A stretch of 64,000 nucleotides of DNA from Lysobacter panacisoli (GCF_009765165.1 NZ_VLNU01000001.1:3478247-3542246), one strand, 5' to 3'; shown: positions 26,512 through 36,654, numbered from the stretch's first letter. A program made the numbers and translations. The notes: a model not told the origin generated them from the sequence alone.

Positions 26512-28842
26512 TCAGAAGCCGGCCTTGAACTCCACGCCGACCAGGCGCGGTTCGTTGACCATGCCCGTGAGGTTGTTGAAGTCGATCGCGCCAACCACCT
26601 GCACCTCGTCCGTGATGTTGCGGCCGTACACGGCGACGTCGTACTTGCCGTAGCCCCAGGTGTAGCCCACGCGCAGGCCGCCTTCGACCAGCGACTTGCC
26701 GGTGAACTCTTCCGACTCGTACAGGAAGAAGTTGACGTCGTCGCGGTAGACCCAGTCGGTGTACACGTAGAACTCGCCGCCGTTGTCCATCGGCAGGCCC
26801 CAGCGCGCGGTCAGGTTGTGGGTCCACTTCGGCGCCTGCGGCAGCGGGTTGCCGTCGATGTAGAAGCGACCGGTCGGCAGGCCCGTGACCGGATCGATTT
26901 CCGGACGGTTCGTGACCGTGCACTGGGCGCAGCCGGCGACGCGCAGATCGGAGTCCTTGATCTCGGTGTCGTTGTAGCTGCTGCCCAGGGTGACCAGCAG
27001 GGTGTCGGTCAGGTAGGCCTGGAAATCCAGCTCGAAGCCCTGGCCCACGCTTTCATCGGCGTTGAGCAGGATGTTGGCGTTGGCCGAGCCGCCCACGGCG
27101 GTCAGCTGCTGGTCCTCGACCTCGTAGTAGAAGATGCCGGCGTTGATGCGCGCACGGTTGTCCCACAGGTCGGCCTTGATGCCGGCTTCGTAGGAGATCG
27201 AGGTTTCCGGTGCGGCGACCGACATGCGGTTGAACGCGCCGGCGGCCTGGATACTGCTGCCGCGGTAGCCGGTGGCGACGCGACCGTAGACGTTCACGTC
27301 GTCGTTGATCTCGTACGTGGCCGACAGGTCCCAGCTGAACTTCTTGTCTTCCGGCGAGGACGACAGCGTGCCGCCCGGGCCTTCGGCCGCGAGCAGGTCG
27401 GCCTGGGTGCACAGCACCGGACCCGGGATGAAGCCCAGCGTCGGACCGATGCACGGCGCGAAACCGGTGTTCCAGTATTCCTCGACGTTGAGTTCCTTCT
27501 CGTCCCACGTGTAGCGGGCGCCGGCACGCAGTTCGAGCTTGTCGGTGGCCTGCCACGTCGCGGCGCCGAACAGCGCCCACGAATCGTTGGTCTGGTTCAC
27601 GCGCTCGTAGCCGTCCTGGACGCCGTTGTTGAGCGAGTCGTAGCTGAAGCTTTCGACGTCGTAGTCTTCCTTGAAGTAGAAGAAGCCGGCCTGCCAGTTC
27701 CACGCGGTGCCGGTGTCGGACTCGATGCGGAACTCCTGCGTCCACTGCGAGTGGTCCGGGATGCCGTCGGCGGTTTCGGACTGGAACGGGATGAAGCCCG
27801 GGCCGGTCGCGGTGCCGCCGTCGATGTCGCCGCGGCTGTAGGTCTCGACCGACTCGTAGCCGGTGATCGAGTACAGCGTGTAACCGCCACCCAGCTCCCA
27901 GCTCAGGCGGGCGTTCGCGCCCTGGCTGTCGAGCTCGGAGTGGTTGAAGCCGTTGAGCGAGACTTCGTCTTCGTCGAAACCGTCGATCAAGTCGTTGGTG
28001 CCCGGCTTGATGATGTTGGCGCGGAACAGGCGCGCGGTGCCGTTGAGGTGGCGCGCGTGCGCGCCCAGCAGCGCCTCGAAACCTTCGCCCTCGTACAGGA
28101 ACTGCACGCGGCCAGCGGATTCGTCGTAGCCCTCGAAGCTGTCGTTCGGGCCGTCGAAGGTGTTGGTGACCCAGTCGTCGCGACGCTGGAACAGGGCCGA
28201 CGCGCGTGCCGACCAGTTCTCGGTCAGACCGCCGCCGACGGCGCCTTCCAGGTTCCACATGTTGTCGCTGCCGACGCCGACCTTGCCGTAGCCGCCAAAG
28301 TCCTGCGACGGGCGCACGGAGTCGAACTTCACCACGCCGGCCGGGCTGTTGCGGCCGAACAGCGAGCCCTGCGGGCCGCGCAGCACTTCGACGCGGTCCA
28401 GGTCGAACACCGGGAAGCCCTTCAGGATCGGGTTCTCCTGCACGACGTCGTCGTACACCAGCGAGACCGGCTGCGAGGTGTTGAGGCGGAAATCGGTGTT
28501 GCCGTAGCCGCGGATGTAGAAGCGCGGGAACGCGCGGCCGAACGACGATTCGATGTTGAGGCTGGGCACGCGACCGGACAGGAAGCGCACGTCGTTGCCG
28601 CCGGAGCCGTAGGCGTCGAGCTGCTCGGGATTGACCGTGGTCACCGAGACCGGCACGTCCTGCAGGTTTTCGACCTTGCGCTGCGCGGTGACCTGCACCG
28701 TGTCGAGCGTGGCGGCTTCCTTCTGCGCCGGGGTGGTTGCGGGCTGCGCGTCCTGCGCGAAAGCCTGGGCCGGCAGCATCAGGGCGATGGCGACGGTCAG
28801 GGCGTGACGGGGAAGCTTGCGGGCAAGCGGCTTGGAAGGCAT
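26512..28842 (-). CDS. TonB-dependent outer-membrane receptor
   Basis: A 776-residue gated beta-barrel for uptake of a large nutrient. The signal peptide ends AQAFA near residue 29. A TonB-box-like region is followed by the plug domain (VPVSVTTVNPEQLDAYG, RFYIRGYGNTDFRLN, RVEVLRGPQGSLFGRNSPAG) and the barrel, ending in VEFKAGF with the terminal aromatic residue. It resembles the iron-complex/pesticin-type group, but the ligand is not predictable. The ATG at 28842 gives the signal peptide. It lies downstream of a secreted amidohydrolase gene on the same strand, 254 bases apart. Confidence 0.94.
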   Translation of the reverse strand: MPSKPLARKLPRHALTVAIALMLPAQAFAQDAQPATTPAQKEAATLDTVQVTAQRKVENLQDVPVSVTTVNPEQLDAYGSGGNDVRFLSGRVPSLNIESSFGRAFPRFYIRGYGNTDFRLNTSQPVSLVYDDVVQENPILKGFPVFDLDRVEVLRGPQGSLFGRNSPAGVVKFDSVRPSQDFGGYGKVGVGSDNMWNLEGAVGGGLTENWSARASALFQRRDDWVTNTFDGPNDSFEGYDESAGRVQFLYEGEGFEALLGAHARHLNGTARLFRANIIKPGTNDLIDGFDEDEVSLNGFNHSELDSQGANARLSWELGGGYTLYSITGYESVETYSRGDIDGGTATGPGFIPFQSETADGIPDHSQWTQEFRIESDTGTAWNWQAGFFYFKEDYDVESFSYDSLNNGVQDGYERVNQTNDSWALFGAATWQATDKLELRAGARYTWDEKELNVEEYWNTGFAPCIGPTLGFIPGPVLCTQADLLAAEGPGGTLSSSPEDKKFSWDLSATYEINDDVNVYGRVATGYRGSSIQAAGAFNRMSVAAPETSISYEAGIKADLWDNRARINAGIFYYEVEDQQLTAVGGSANANILLNADESVGQGFELDFQAYLTDTLLVTLGSSYNDTEIKDSDLRVAGCAQCTVTNRPEIDPVTGLPTGRFYIDGNPLPQAPKWTHNLTARWGLPMDNGGEFYVYTDWVYRDDVNFFLYESEEFTGKSLVEGGLRVGYTWGYGKYDVAVYGRNITDEVQVVGAIDFNNLTGMVNEPRLVGVEFKAGF

Positions 28843-29096
28843 TGAACGGTCTCGATGGGTGGCGTCGGGCGATAGGAGACGCCAAGGGTTCGAAGGCCGA
28901 CGCAGCGCATGTTTCTCTGACATGCGATACGGCGATGCTTAGGACTCACGCCGTCCCTTGACGGCTTCTTCGACGCGGACCCGTCCCGCGCCTGGCACCG
29001 ATGTCATGACGGCGCGAATGTTACCAGACGGTTAAACCGGCCGTACCTGCCCGTACGCCTGCCAGATCCGGCAAGGCGCGGGGGCAGGATCGGCAA

Positions 29097-31151
29097 TCAA
29101 CGTCCGGCGCGGACCTTCACCGCCGGTGCGAACGGCTTGATCCCGAGGGCTTCGTGGATCTCCTCCGGGTAGTACGCCGTCGAACCCTTCAGGACCAGCG
29201 CGACCTTGCGGATATCGGCGATGTTCGCCGTCGGATCCCCGTCGATCAGCACCAGATCGGAACGCTTGCCCGGCGCGACGGAGCCCCGCTCCGCCAGCGT
29301 CCGGCTGTACTTGGCGCCGTTCCAGGTCGCGATCTGCAGGGCCTGGGACGGCGTCAGCCCGGCTTGCACGTACAGCTCCAGCTCGCGCTGCAGGGTGAAA
29401 CCGACCATTTCGTCGGTGCCAGCGACCATCGGCACGCCCGCCTTGTAGGCGCGGCCGACGAACTCCACCAGCTTGGCGAAGGAGCGGTCGTACTTGGCCG
29501 CAGTGGCGTCGTCGGGGATGTTCATCTCCGCGGCGCGACGGCCGCGCTGCACGTCCGGCGGCAGGTGGTCGGCGACATCGGCGACGATCGGCGACATCTC
29601 GCCCTCGCGCTGGTGGATGAACTCGAACGTGGCCAGCGTCGGGTCGATCACCACCTGCTTCGACGCCAGCGTGCCGATGAAGTCCTGCACCGGCTTGCTG
29701 TCCAGGTCGAGTCCATCGGTCTTGTCGGCGACCAGGTAGAAGCGCGCGAGCGTCCGCGTGTCGGTCTTGTCGTCGACGAAGAAGTTCAGCATCAGCTGGT
29801 TGATGTGCTGGATCTCGTCGAATCCGTCGTCCACCACGTCCTGCGCGCGCAGGAACGCCGGCACGTGTCCGCTCACGCGCAGGCCCTTGGAATGCGCGTA
29901 GGCGACCGTGTCCTTGAGCACGTCCTTCGGGAACGAGTTGTAGATCTTGATCTGCGGATAGCCGTGTTCGGCGTACCAGTCCACCGCCTTCTTCGCTTCG
30001 TCCAGGTTCTTGATGACGAAGCCGTTGCGCGCGGAGAACTTGCTCTCGCCTTCGATGAAACCGGCCGGCACCACGTCCGGCGACATCAGCGTGCCTGCCT
30101 TGATCTCGCCCAGCATCTGCTGGAGCGTGGCGTTGTCGTTGCCCATGTCGCGCACGGTGGTCACGCCCGCGGCGAGGTTGAGTCCGCCGTCCCAGCGACC
30201 GACGTGGCCGTGCATGTCGAACAGTCCCGGCAGCAGCACCTTGCCGGCCGCGTCGATGACGTGATCGGCCTTGCCGGCGCTCGATGCCGCCGGCTTCACC
30301 GAGACGATCCTGCCGTCCTTCACCAGCACGTCGCTGGCCGCGCCGAGCGTCGCCTTCTCACTGTCGAACACGCGCGCGTTGCGGATCAGGGTGGTGCCGG
30401 CGAGCGGATGACCCAGACGCTTGGCCAGGTCGACCAGCGCCTCGCCCTCCGCCTGCTTCTGGCGGGTTTCCAGATCGTTCGCCGAGGCCTGGCAGCCGTC
30501 CTCGATCAACTGCAGGAAGCCCGGGTAGATATAGGCGAACAGGCGCGGATTGGCGTCGGTCGTGGTCCAGGCGAAGGTCGGGGTCAGGCCGACGCCGGTG
30601 ACTGCCACCAGCTGCACGGTGCGCGACGACGCGCCGCACTGCACCTGGGCCTCGCCGACCTTGCGCGAGGTCAGCGTGCCGCTCGGGATCAGCGGCAGCT
30701 TGCCGTCCTTGCGCTGCGACAGCGCGTTGAATGCGACGGAGAAGCTCGCCGGTGAGCCGCCCAGCGGCGAATACAGGGCGGTGCCCTGCACCGTCTGCCT
30801 GCCCTCGTCCGAGGTCGACTTCCACTGCGCCTCGTCGCCCTTGCGGCTGAAGCTTTCGTCGATCTTCGCGCCGAAGGTCGAAGTGCCCTGCACCTTGTAG
30901 GTGACGTACGTGCCGTCCGGGGCCAGGGTGTATTCCTCCTTGAGCTCCGGACCGCGACCGTTATCCTTGAAGACAAAGTCCACCGCCGTGCTGCCATCGT
31001 CGCGCACGGTCACGGTCTGGTGGCCGGCCTGCTTGCCGCCGTCCACCAGGGCGACGTAGCGCAGCGTTTCCGCCGCCAGGGCGTGGGGAGCGAGGCTGTA
31101 CAGGCCCAGGGCCAGCGATCCGGCCAGCGCGAGACGGGACTTGGCGTTCAT
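29097..31151 (-). CDS. Secreted metal-dependent amidohydrolase
   Basis: A 684-residue exported enzyme. A signal peptide (ends HALA, about residue 26) is followed by a non-catalytic N-terminal region of about 220 residues rich in beta-strand. Then comes an amidohydrolase (peptidase M38/imidazolonepropionase-like) domain. Metal ligands include H314 and H316 in LFDMHGHVGRW, with later residues in SGHVPA, EIQHINQ and AGTDEM. The last part (GKRSDLVLIDGDPTANI) is the family beta-sandwich. The substrate is probably a dipeptide or cyclic amide, which is inference only. The ATG at 31151 is chosen for the signal peptide. Confidence 0.92.
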   Translation of the reverse strand: MNAKSRLALAGSLALGLYSLAPHALAAETLRYVALVDGGKQAGHQTVTVRDDGSTAVDFVFKDNGRGPELKEEYTLAPDGTYVTYKVQGTSTFGAKIDESFSRKGDEAQWKSTSDEGRQTVQGTALYSPLGGSPASFSVAFNALSQRKDGKLPLIPSGTLTSRKVGEAQVQCGASSRTVQLVAVTGVGLTPTFAWTTTDANPRLFAYIYPGFLQLIEDGCQASANDLETRQKQAEGEALVDLAKRLGHPLAGTTLIRNARVFDSEKATLGAASDVLVKDGRIVSVKPAASSAGKADHVIDAAGKVLLPGLFDMHGHVGRWDGGLNLAAGVTTVRDMGNDNATLQQMLGEIKAGTLMSPDVVPAGFIEGESKFSARNGFVIKNLDEAKKAVDWYAEHGYPQIKIYNSFPKDVLKDTVAYAHSKGLRVSGHVPAFLRAQDVVDDGFDEIQHINQLMLNFFVDDKTDTRTLARFYLVADKTDGLDLDSKPVQDFIGTLASKQVVIDPTLATFEFIHQREGEMSPIVADVADHLPPDVQRGRRAAEMNIPDDATAAKYDRSFAKLVEFVGRAYKAGVPMVAGTDEMVGFTLQRELELYVQAGLTPSQALQIATWNGAKYSRTLAERGSVAPGKRSDLVLIDGDPTANIADIRKVALVLKGSTAYYPEEIHEALGIKPFAPAVKVRAGR

Positions 31152-31311
31152 GCGATTCCTTCCCATGTGCGGACCGCAGCGGCCCGGTGTTCCCGGAGTG
31201 TAGCCAGCCTGTGCGGGGGTGGGCCGTTCACCTGCCCATGCCTTTCGTCATAGGTCGGCCCCGGCCCCATCGGGTAGGCTTCGGGCTCCCTTTGACGAGG
31301 TCGACCGTCCC

Positions 31312-33504
31312 ATGAAGCACCCTCTCGCGCTGGCGCTGGCCGTGGCTTTGGCCGCAACCGCCCCCACCTATGCGAAAACCCCCAAGGCAGACACCGCCGT
31401 GAGTGCGCAAGCCGCGAACCCCTTCCTCGCCGACAGCCCGCTGTCGCTGCACTACCCCCAGTTCGACAAGATCAAGGACAGCGATTTCGCTCCCGCCTTC
31501 GACGCCGGCATGGCCGAGCAGCTGAAGGAGATCGACGCGATCGCCAACAACTCCGCGAAGCCGAGCTTCGAGAACACCATCCTCGAGCTGGAGAAGTCGG
31601 GCCGCACGCTGAACCGCGCGGTCACCGTGTTCTTCAATCTGGTAGGCACCGACACCAACCCGACCCGCGAGAAGCTGCAGGCCGAGTACGCGCCGAAGTT
31701 CTCCGCGCACCGTGACGCGATCAACCTCAACGGCAAGCTGTTCGCGCGCGTGAAGTCGCTGCACGACAACCGCACCACGCTGGGCCTGGACGCACAGGGC
31801 GTGCGCCTGGTCGAGCGCTACTACACCGATTTCGTCCGCGCCGGCGCCAACCTGTCCGACACCGACAAGGCCCGCCTGAAGCAGATCAACTCCGAGCTGG
31901 CCGCGCTGGGCACCAAGTTCAGCCAGAACGTGCTGGCCGAAGTGAACGCCTCGGCGATCGTCGTCGACACGAAGGAAGAGCTGGACGGCCTGTCCGACGA
32001 GCAGATCGCCGCCGCCGCCGAGGCCGCCAAGGCACGCAAGCTCGAAGGCAAGTACGTCATCGCCCTGCTCAACACCACCGGCCAGCCGCCGGAATCCTCG
32101 CTGACCAACCGCGCCCTGCGCGAGCGCCTGCACAAGGCGTCGGTCGCGCGCGGCAGCCGCGGCAACGCGTTCGACAACACCGGCATCGTCGCCCAGGTCA
32201 CCAAGCTGCGCGCCGAGCGCGCGAAGATGATGGGCTACGACAACTACGCCGCGTACGTGCTGGAAGACGAGACCGCCAAGACCCCGCAGGCGGTCAACGC
32301 GATGCTCGGCCAGCTCGCCCCGGCCGCCGTCGCCAACGCCAAGCGCGAAGCCGCCGACCTGCAGGCCATGATCGACGCCGAGCAGAAGGCCAAGGGCCAG
32401 CCGACCTTCAAGCTGGAGCCGTGGGACTGGTCGTTCTACACCGAGAAGGTCCGCCAGGCGAAGTACAGCTTCGACGAATCGCAGCTCAAGCCGTACTTCG
32501 AGATGAAGAACGTGCTCGAGAACGGCGTGTTCTTCGCCGCCGGCCAGCTGTACGGCCTGAAGTTCAAGGAGCGCACCGACCTGCCGAAGTACCACGCCGA
32601 CACCTGGGTGTACGACGTGTTCAACGAGGACGGCTCGCAGCTGGCGATCTTCATCTTCGATCCGTACGCGCGTGCGTCCAAGCGCGGCGGTGCGTGGATG
32701 AACTCCTACGTCGACCAGTCCGGCATGACCGGCTTCAAGCCGGTGGTCGCCAACCACCTCAACATCCCCAAGCCGAGCGAAGGCAAGCCGACGCTGATGA
32801 CCTGGGATGAGGTCACCACCGCGTTCCACGAGTTCGGCCACGCGCTGCACGGCATGTTCTCGAACGTGCAGTACCCGTACTTCAGCGGCACCAGCGTCCC
32901 GCGCGACTTCGTCGAGTACCCCTCGCAGGTCAACGAGATGTGGGCCGACTGGCCGTCGATCCTGGCCAACTACGCCAAGCACTACCAGACCGGCGCGCCG
33001 ATGCCGAAGGAACTGCTCGACAAGGTGCTGGCCAGCTCGAAGTTCAACCAGGGCTTCGCCACGACCGAGTACCTCGGCGCGGCCATGCTCGACCAGAACT
33101 GGCACCAGGCCAATGGCTCGCAGCTGCCGGCCGCCGGCGGCGTGATGGACTTCGAAGCGAGCGCGCTGAAGAAGGACGGCGTCGATTTCTACGCCGTGCC
33201 GCCGCGTTACAAGACCCCGTACTTCAGCCACATCATGGGCGGCTACGCGGCCGGCTACTACGCCTACATCTGGTCGGAAGTGCTGGACGCCAACAGCGTG
33301 CAGTGGTTCAAGCAGAACGGCGGCCTGACCCGCAAGAACGGCGACCACTTCCGCCAAAGCCTGCTCTCGCAGGGCGGCAGCGAGGACGCGCTGCAGCTGT
33401 TCCGCAACTTCGCCGGCCACGATCCGAAGATCGAGCCGCTGCTGGAGAAGCGTGGCCTCACCGCGCCAGCCACAACGACCGGCAACGCCGCGAAGAAGAA
33501 GTAA
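31312..33504 (+). CDS. dcp: Secreted M3 family peptidyl-dipeptidase (Dcp type)
   Basis: A 730-residue zinc metallopeptidase that removes C-terminal dipeptides. The signal peptide (MKHPLALALAVALAATAPTYA) puts it in the periplasm or outside. The zinc motif HEFGH is at 506-510, and the third ligand E535 lies in FVEYPSQVNEMW, 29 residues on, as in E. coli Dcp. SHIMGGYAAGYYAYIWSEVL is the conserved substrate-binding stretch. The C-terminus is basic. It diverges from the amidohydrolase gene, with which it may cooperate in peptide breakdown. A strong terminator follows. Confidence 0.95.
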   Translation: MKHPLALALAVALAATAPTYAKTPKADTAVSAQAANPFLADSPLSLHYPQFDKIKDSDFAPAFDAGMAEQLKEIDAIANNSAKPSFENTILELEKSGRTLNRAVTVFFNLVGTDTNPTREKLQAEYAPKFSAHRDAINLNGKLFARVKSLHDNRTTLGLDAQGVRLVERYYTDFVRAGANLSDTDKARLKQINSELAALGTKFSQNVLAEVNASAIVVDTKEELDGLSDEQIAAAAEAAKARKLEGKYVIALLNTTGQPPESSLTNRALRERLHKASVARGSRGNAFDNTGIVAQVTKLRAERAKMMGYDNYAAYVLEDETAKTPQAVNAMLGQLAPAAVANAKREAADLQAMIDAEQKAKGQPTFKLEPWDWSFYTEKVRQAKYSFDESQLKPYFEMKNVLENGVFFAAGQLYGLKFKERTDLPKYHADTWVYDVFNEDGSQLAIFIFDPYARASKRGGAWMNSYVDQSGMTGFKPVVANHLNIPKPSEGKPTLMTWDEVTTAFHEFGHALHGMFSNVQYPYFSGTSVPRDFVEYPSQVNEMWADWPSILANYAKHYQTGAPMPKELLDKVLASSKFNQGFATTEYLGAAMLDQNWHQANGSQLPAAGGVMDFEASALKKDGVDFYAVPPRYKTPYFSHIMGGYAAGYYAYIWSEVLDANSVQWFKQNGGLTRKNGDHFRQSLLSQGGSEDALQLFRNFAGHDPKIEPLLEKRGLTAPATTTGNAAKKK

Positions 33505-33529
33505 GCCGCTTCACCGCACCACGACGAAG

Positions 33530-33557
33530 CCGCCCGGGAAACCGGGCGGTTTTTTTT
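33530..33557 (+). terminator. Rho-independent terminator after dcp
   Basis: Eight-base arms CCGCCCGG / CCGGGCGG around a stable GAAA loop, then eight consecutive T residues. Confidence 0.93.
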
Positions 33558-33568
33558 GTTGCACCGGA

Positions 33569-33904
33569 TCAGTCGGTCGTGCGCGCCAGCGCGTAGAGCC
33601 AAGCCGCGACCGTCGTGCCGTCCTCCAGCCGCACCTGCGCGAGGACGCGTTCGTAGCCCTCGCCCTCGAACGCATCCAGTCGCTCCCAGTGGCGCGCAAG
33701 TTCGGTCGAAGTGAACACCTGTCCCCTCACCTCGCCCGCCTGCGGGTCGAGCACGATGCCCGGGAAGCCCATCGCCGCGCCCCAGCCTTCCTGGCGCAAC
33801 GTGCCGTTGACGGTCGCCGGCTGCCAGCTTCCGGGAACGTCGCCCAGCACGTGTGCATTCGCGCGGCCCGGGGCAAGCGATCCGTAGACGAAGAGTCGGT
33901 CCAT
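33569..33904 (-). CDS. Gamma-glutamylcyclotransferase/AIG2-like protein
   Basis: A 111-residue protein with the GGCT fold: start MDRLFVYGSLAPGRANAHVL (YGSL is the substrate loop), then LDAFEGEGYERVLAQV with the conserved acidic residue (EGEGY), then AWLYAL. Members release 5-oxoproline from gamma-glutamyl amines or peptides. The exact substrate is open. It converges with dcp across the terminator and diverges from the MFS gene. Confidence 0.9.
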   Translation of the reverse strand: MDRLFVYGSLAPGRANAHVLGDVPGSWQPATVNGTLRQEGWGAAMGFPGIVLDPQAGEVRGQVFTSTELARHWERLDAFEGEGYERVLAQVRLEDGTTVAAWLYALARTTD

Positions 33905-34073
33905 CGCGGCACCGTGACAGACGCCTGCGCGACGATCAACGCCACGCGTGCAACGCGGTGGCGACGCCAGTGGCTCCGGTCGCGCGCGGGCCGCCGCAGG
34001 GCCATTCATGTCGTCGCATTGTCGAATCCTTGCGCCTTGGCTCGTCCACCATGAAACCGCCCGGACATCGCCC

Positions 34074-35318
34074 ATGAATGCCTCCGCTTCGGCCGTGAAC
34101 TACCCGATGGACCGCAACTGGCCGCTGGTCGCGGCCGGCGCGGTGATGGGATGCGTGGCGATCGGCGTGATCTTCTCGCTCGCCGTGCTGCTGGGTCCGA
34201 TGAGCACGGCGACCGGCTGGTCGCGCAGCGGGTTGTCGAGCGCGATGACATTGGCCTTCCTCACCTCGGGGCCGGCGGGCTTCGTTTGGGGAATGCTGAG
34301 CGACCGGTTCGGACCTCGCGTGGTCGTGCTGGCTGGTTCGGTGCTGCTCGGGCTGTCGTGCATCCTCGCCAGCCAGGCGGCCAACCTGGTGCAGTTCCAG
34401 CTCACCTACGGCGTGCTGCTGGGCATCTCCATCGCGAGCTTCTTCGCCCCGGTGATGGCCGCGGTCGCGTCCTCGTTCGAGCGCCGTCGCAATCTCGCGG
34501 TGTCGCTGGTGTCGGCCGGCGTGGGTGTCGCTCCCCTGACGCTGTCGCCGCTGGTCGCGTGGCTGGTCACGCACTACGACTGGCGCACCACGTTGCTGAT
34601 GGTCGGCGTGATCGCATGGGTGCTGACGCTGCCGGCGGTGTGGTTCATCCGTGCGGCGCCCGCTGCCACGCAGCCCGTCGCGGAGAACGAAACGGCCTCG
34701 CCGATGACCGCTTCGCAGGCGCTGCGTTCGATGCCCTTCATCGTGCTGGCGACGACGTTCTTCGCGTGTTGCGCCGCGCACTCGGGACCGATCTTCCACA
34801 CCGTGAGCTACGCCGTCGGCTGCGGGCTCAGCGTGACGGCGGCGGTGACCATCTACAGCATGGAAGGGGCGGCCGGGCTCGGCGGGCGACTGCTGTTCGG
34901 CGTGCTCGCCGATCGCGTCGGCGCCAAACCGATGCTGGTCGCGGGGTTGTTCATCCAGGCCTTCGCCGCAGTCGCTTACCTGCGCGTCAACCAGCTCGAC
35001 GGGTTCTACATGGTCGCCATCGTGTTCGGCATGGCTTACGGCGGCACGATGCCGCTGTACGCGTCGCTGGCGCGCGAAGCGTTCCCGCCGCAGATCCTCG
35101 GCACCGTGCTCGGCGCGGCGAGCCTGCTCTCCAGTCTCGGCATGGCGCTGGGGCCGCTGCTCGGCGGCTGGGTGTTCGACCACTTCGGCAGTTACACGTG
35201 GATGTACATCGGTTCGATGGCGGTCGGCCTGGGCGCCGCCGCCATCGCCCTGTTCCTTCCGTCGAAGCGTCGCGCCAGGAACGACGACGACGGCCTCGCA
35301 CCTGTGTTGCAGGAGTGA
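34074..35318 (+). CDS. MFS transporter, oxalate/formate or monocarboxylate-porter-like
   Basis: A 414-residue carrier with 12 predicted membrane helices. The loop 2-3 MFS signature appears as GMLSDRFGPRVVV, repeated in the second half as GVLADRVGAKPML. The N-terminus (RNWPLVAAGAVMGCVAIGVI) and the overall pattern fit the monocarboxylate/oxalate-formate porter group. Substrate is unknown. It ends 10 bases before the converging glycerophosphodiesterase gene. The ATG at 34074 is the first that excludes non-coding-looking sequence. Confidence 0.9.
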   Translation: MNASASAVNYPMDRNWPLVAAGAVMGCVAIGVIFSLAVLLGPMSTATGWSRSGLSSAMTLAFLTSGPAGFVWGMLSDRFGPRVVVLAGSVLLGLSCILASQAANLVQFQLTYGVLLGISIASFFAPVMAAVASSFERRRNLAVSLVSAGVGVAPLTLSPLVAWLVTHYDWRTTLLMVGVIAWVLTLPAVWFIRAAPAATQPVAENETASPMTASQALRSMPFIVLATTFFACCAAHSGPIFHTVSYAVGCGLSVTAAVTIYSMEGAAGLGGRLLFGVLADRVGAKPMLVAGLFIQAFAAVAYLRVNQLDGFYMVAIVFGMAYGGTMPLYASLAREAFPPQILGTVLGAASLLSSLGMALGPLLGGWVFDHFGSYTWMYIGSMAVGLGAAAIALFLPSKRRARNDDDGLAPVLQE

Positions 35319-35328
35319 CGATCGCCGC

Positions 35329-36654
35329 TCAGCGTTCGCGCTGACGGTTGATCTCGAGGAACACCTCGCGTGCGAGCACGCCCTGGTCCGGCTGGTCGAT
35401 GAAGAAGCCCTGCACGCCCAGGCCGTACAACTGCACGGCCTCGGCTACGACCGACTGCGGCACGCCGCCCGGCGTCTGCGCGAGATAGACCTCCTCGGCG
35501 CGCAACGTGTACGGATGCACCTGCAGGCCGGCCTTGAGCGCCCATGCGAGCATCGGATGCACCAGCCCGGTGCCCTGCCCCGCAAGCTCGGCCTTGCCGT
35601 CGCCATTGGCATCGACCGGCGCCTGCAGCGTCTGCCGCGGCAGCAGGTTGCCCTTCCACGGACCGACACCGCTGGCGTAGTTGGCCTTCATCCATGCCAG
35701 CACGGGCTCGCTGGTGAACGCACCGTAGCGCGTGGCTGCATCGATGCCGCCCGCCTGCTGCACCAATCCGCCGTACACCGCCGACAGGTCTGCGCCGTGC
35801 GCGAGGTTGTACGTGATGTCGTAAGGCGTCGCGCCCTGGAAGTCGTCGTACAGCTGCACCAGCGGCAGATCGATGCCGGCCGCGGGCATCAGCTTCTTCT
35901 TCAGCTCGACCAGGTTCTCGAACTCGAAGCTCTGGATGTACACGCGGCGCGGATCGGTGAAGCGCTGTTGCACCAGCGTCTCGACCAGCTTCGCGCCGAG
36001 CGAGACGCCGATCGGCTTGCCGTCGATGCGCCGACCTTCGCGCGCGAAGTACGTCGGGTGCTTGGTTTCGGGATAGATGCCGATGCGCCGACCGTTGCGG
36101 CTTTCGCGCTTGGCCAGCTCGATCACCTCGACCAGCGTCGGCACGGAATACATGCCGTCGAAACGCGTGTTGTCCGGACGGATCGCCGGGATGCGTTCCT
36201 TCGCGCGCAGCGTCTTCAGCTCGGCGAGCGTGAAGTCCTCGGTGAACCAGCCCGTCATCGCCACGCCGTCGATGGTCTTGGTCGTACGGCGCGAGGCGAA
36301 CTCCGGATGCGACGCGACGTCGGTGGTGCCCGAGATTTCGTTCTCGTGGCGCGCGACCAGCACGCCGTCCTTCGTCGCGACCAGATCGGGTTCGATGAAA
36401 TCCGCGCCCTGGCGGATCGCCAGTCGGTATGCCTCGAGTGTGTGTTCAGGCCGATAACCGCTGGCGCCGCGGTGGGCGATGACGATCAGCCCGTGCTGGC
36501 CCGGCGGATCGGACGGACGATGGCGGTCGGCGGCGCTCATCGCCGCATCATCGGCGAAAGCGGCGGAACTGGCGAACAGCGCCAGCAGCATCGCGCAGGC
36601 GGCCGGGCGATCCGGGCGACGGCGACGTTCGGGCGTGCGGCAACGCGTGTGCAT
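35329..36654 (-). CDS. glpQ: Periplasmic glycerophosphodiester phosphodiesterase
   Basis: A 441-residue enzyme that splits deacylated phospholipids into glycerol-3-phosphate and an alcohol. The signal peptide is preceded by an Arg-rich n-region (MHTRCRTPERRRRPDRPAAC) and ends ASSAAFA. Catalytic and calcium residues are H61-R62 in IAHRGASGYRPEHT, E88 and D90 in FIEPDLVATKDG and H103 in ARHENEIS. The ATG at 36654 follows AAGGAG. A DANGDGKAEL segment in the C-terminal half resembles a calcium loop. No glpT-type carrier is adjacent. Confidence 0.93.
   Translation of the reverse strand: MHTRCRTPERRRRPDRPAACAMLLALFASSAAFADDAAMSAADRHRPSDPPGQHGLIVIAHRGASGYRPEHTLEAYRLAIRQGADFIEPDLVATKDGVLVARHENEISGTTDVASHPEFASRRTTKTIDGVAMTGWFTEDFTLAELKTLRAKERIPAIRPDNTRFDGMYSVPTLVEVIELAKRESRNGRRIGIYPETKHPTYFAREGRRIDGKPIGVSLGAKLVETLVQQRFTDPRRVYIQSFEFENLVELKKKLMPAAGIDLPLVQLYDDFQGATPYDITYNLAHGADLSAVYGGLVQQAGGIDAATRYGAFTSEPVLAWMKANYASGVGPWKGNLLPRQTLQAPVDANGDGKAELAGQGTGLVHPMLAWALKAGLQVHPYTLRAEEVYLAQTPGGVPQSVVAEAVQLYGLGVQGFFIDQPDQGVLAREVFLEINRQRER

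Noticed and set aside
26818..28845. A 675-codon open frame opposite the TonB receptor
   Set aside because: Antisense shadow with the same composition as other shadows. The receptor has all family signatures.
35790..35830. Possible second calcium-type finding in the glycerophosphodiesterase region
   Set aside because: The DANGDGKAEL segment there (near 35585-35615) is only a partial EF-hand match and I believe it is common in this enzyme family, so it is mentioned only under the gene.
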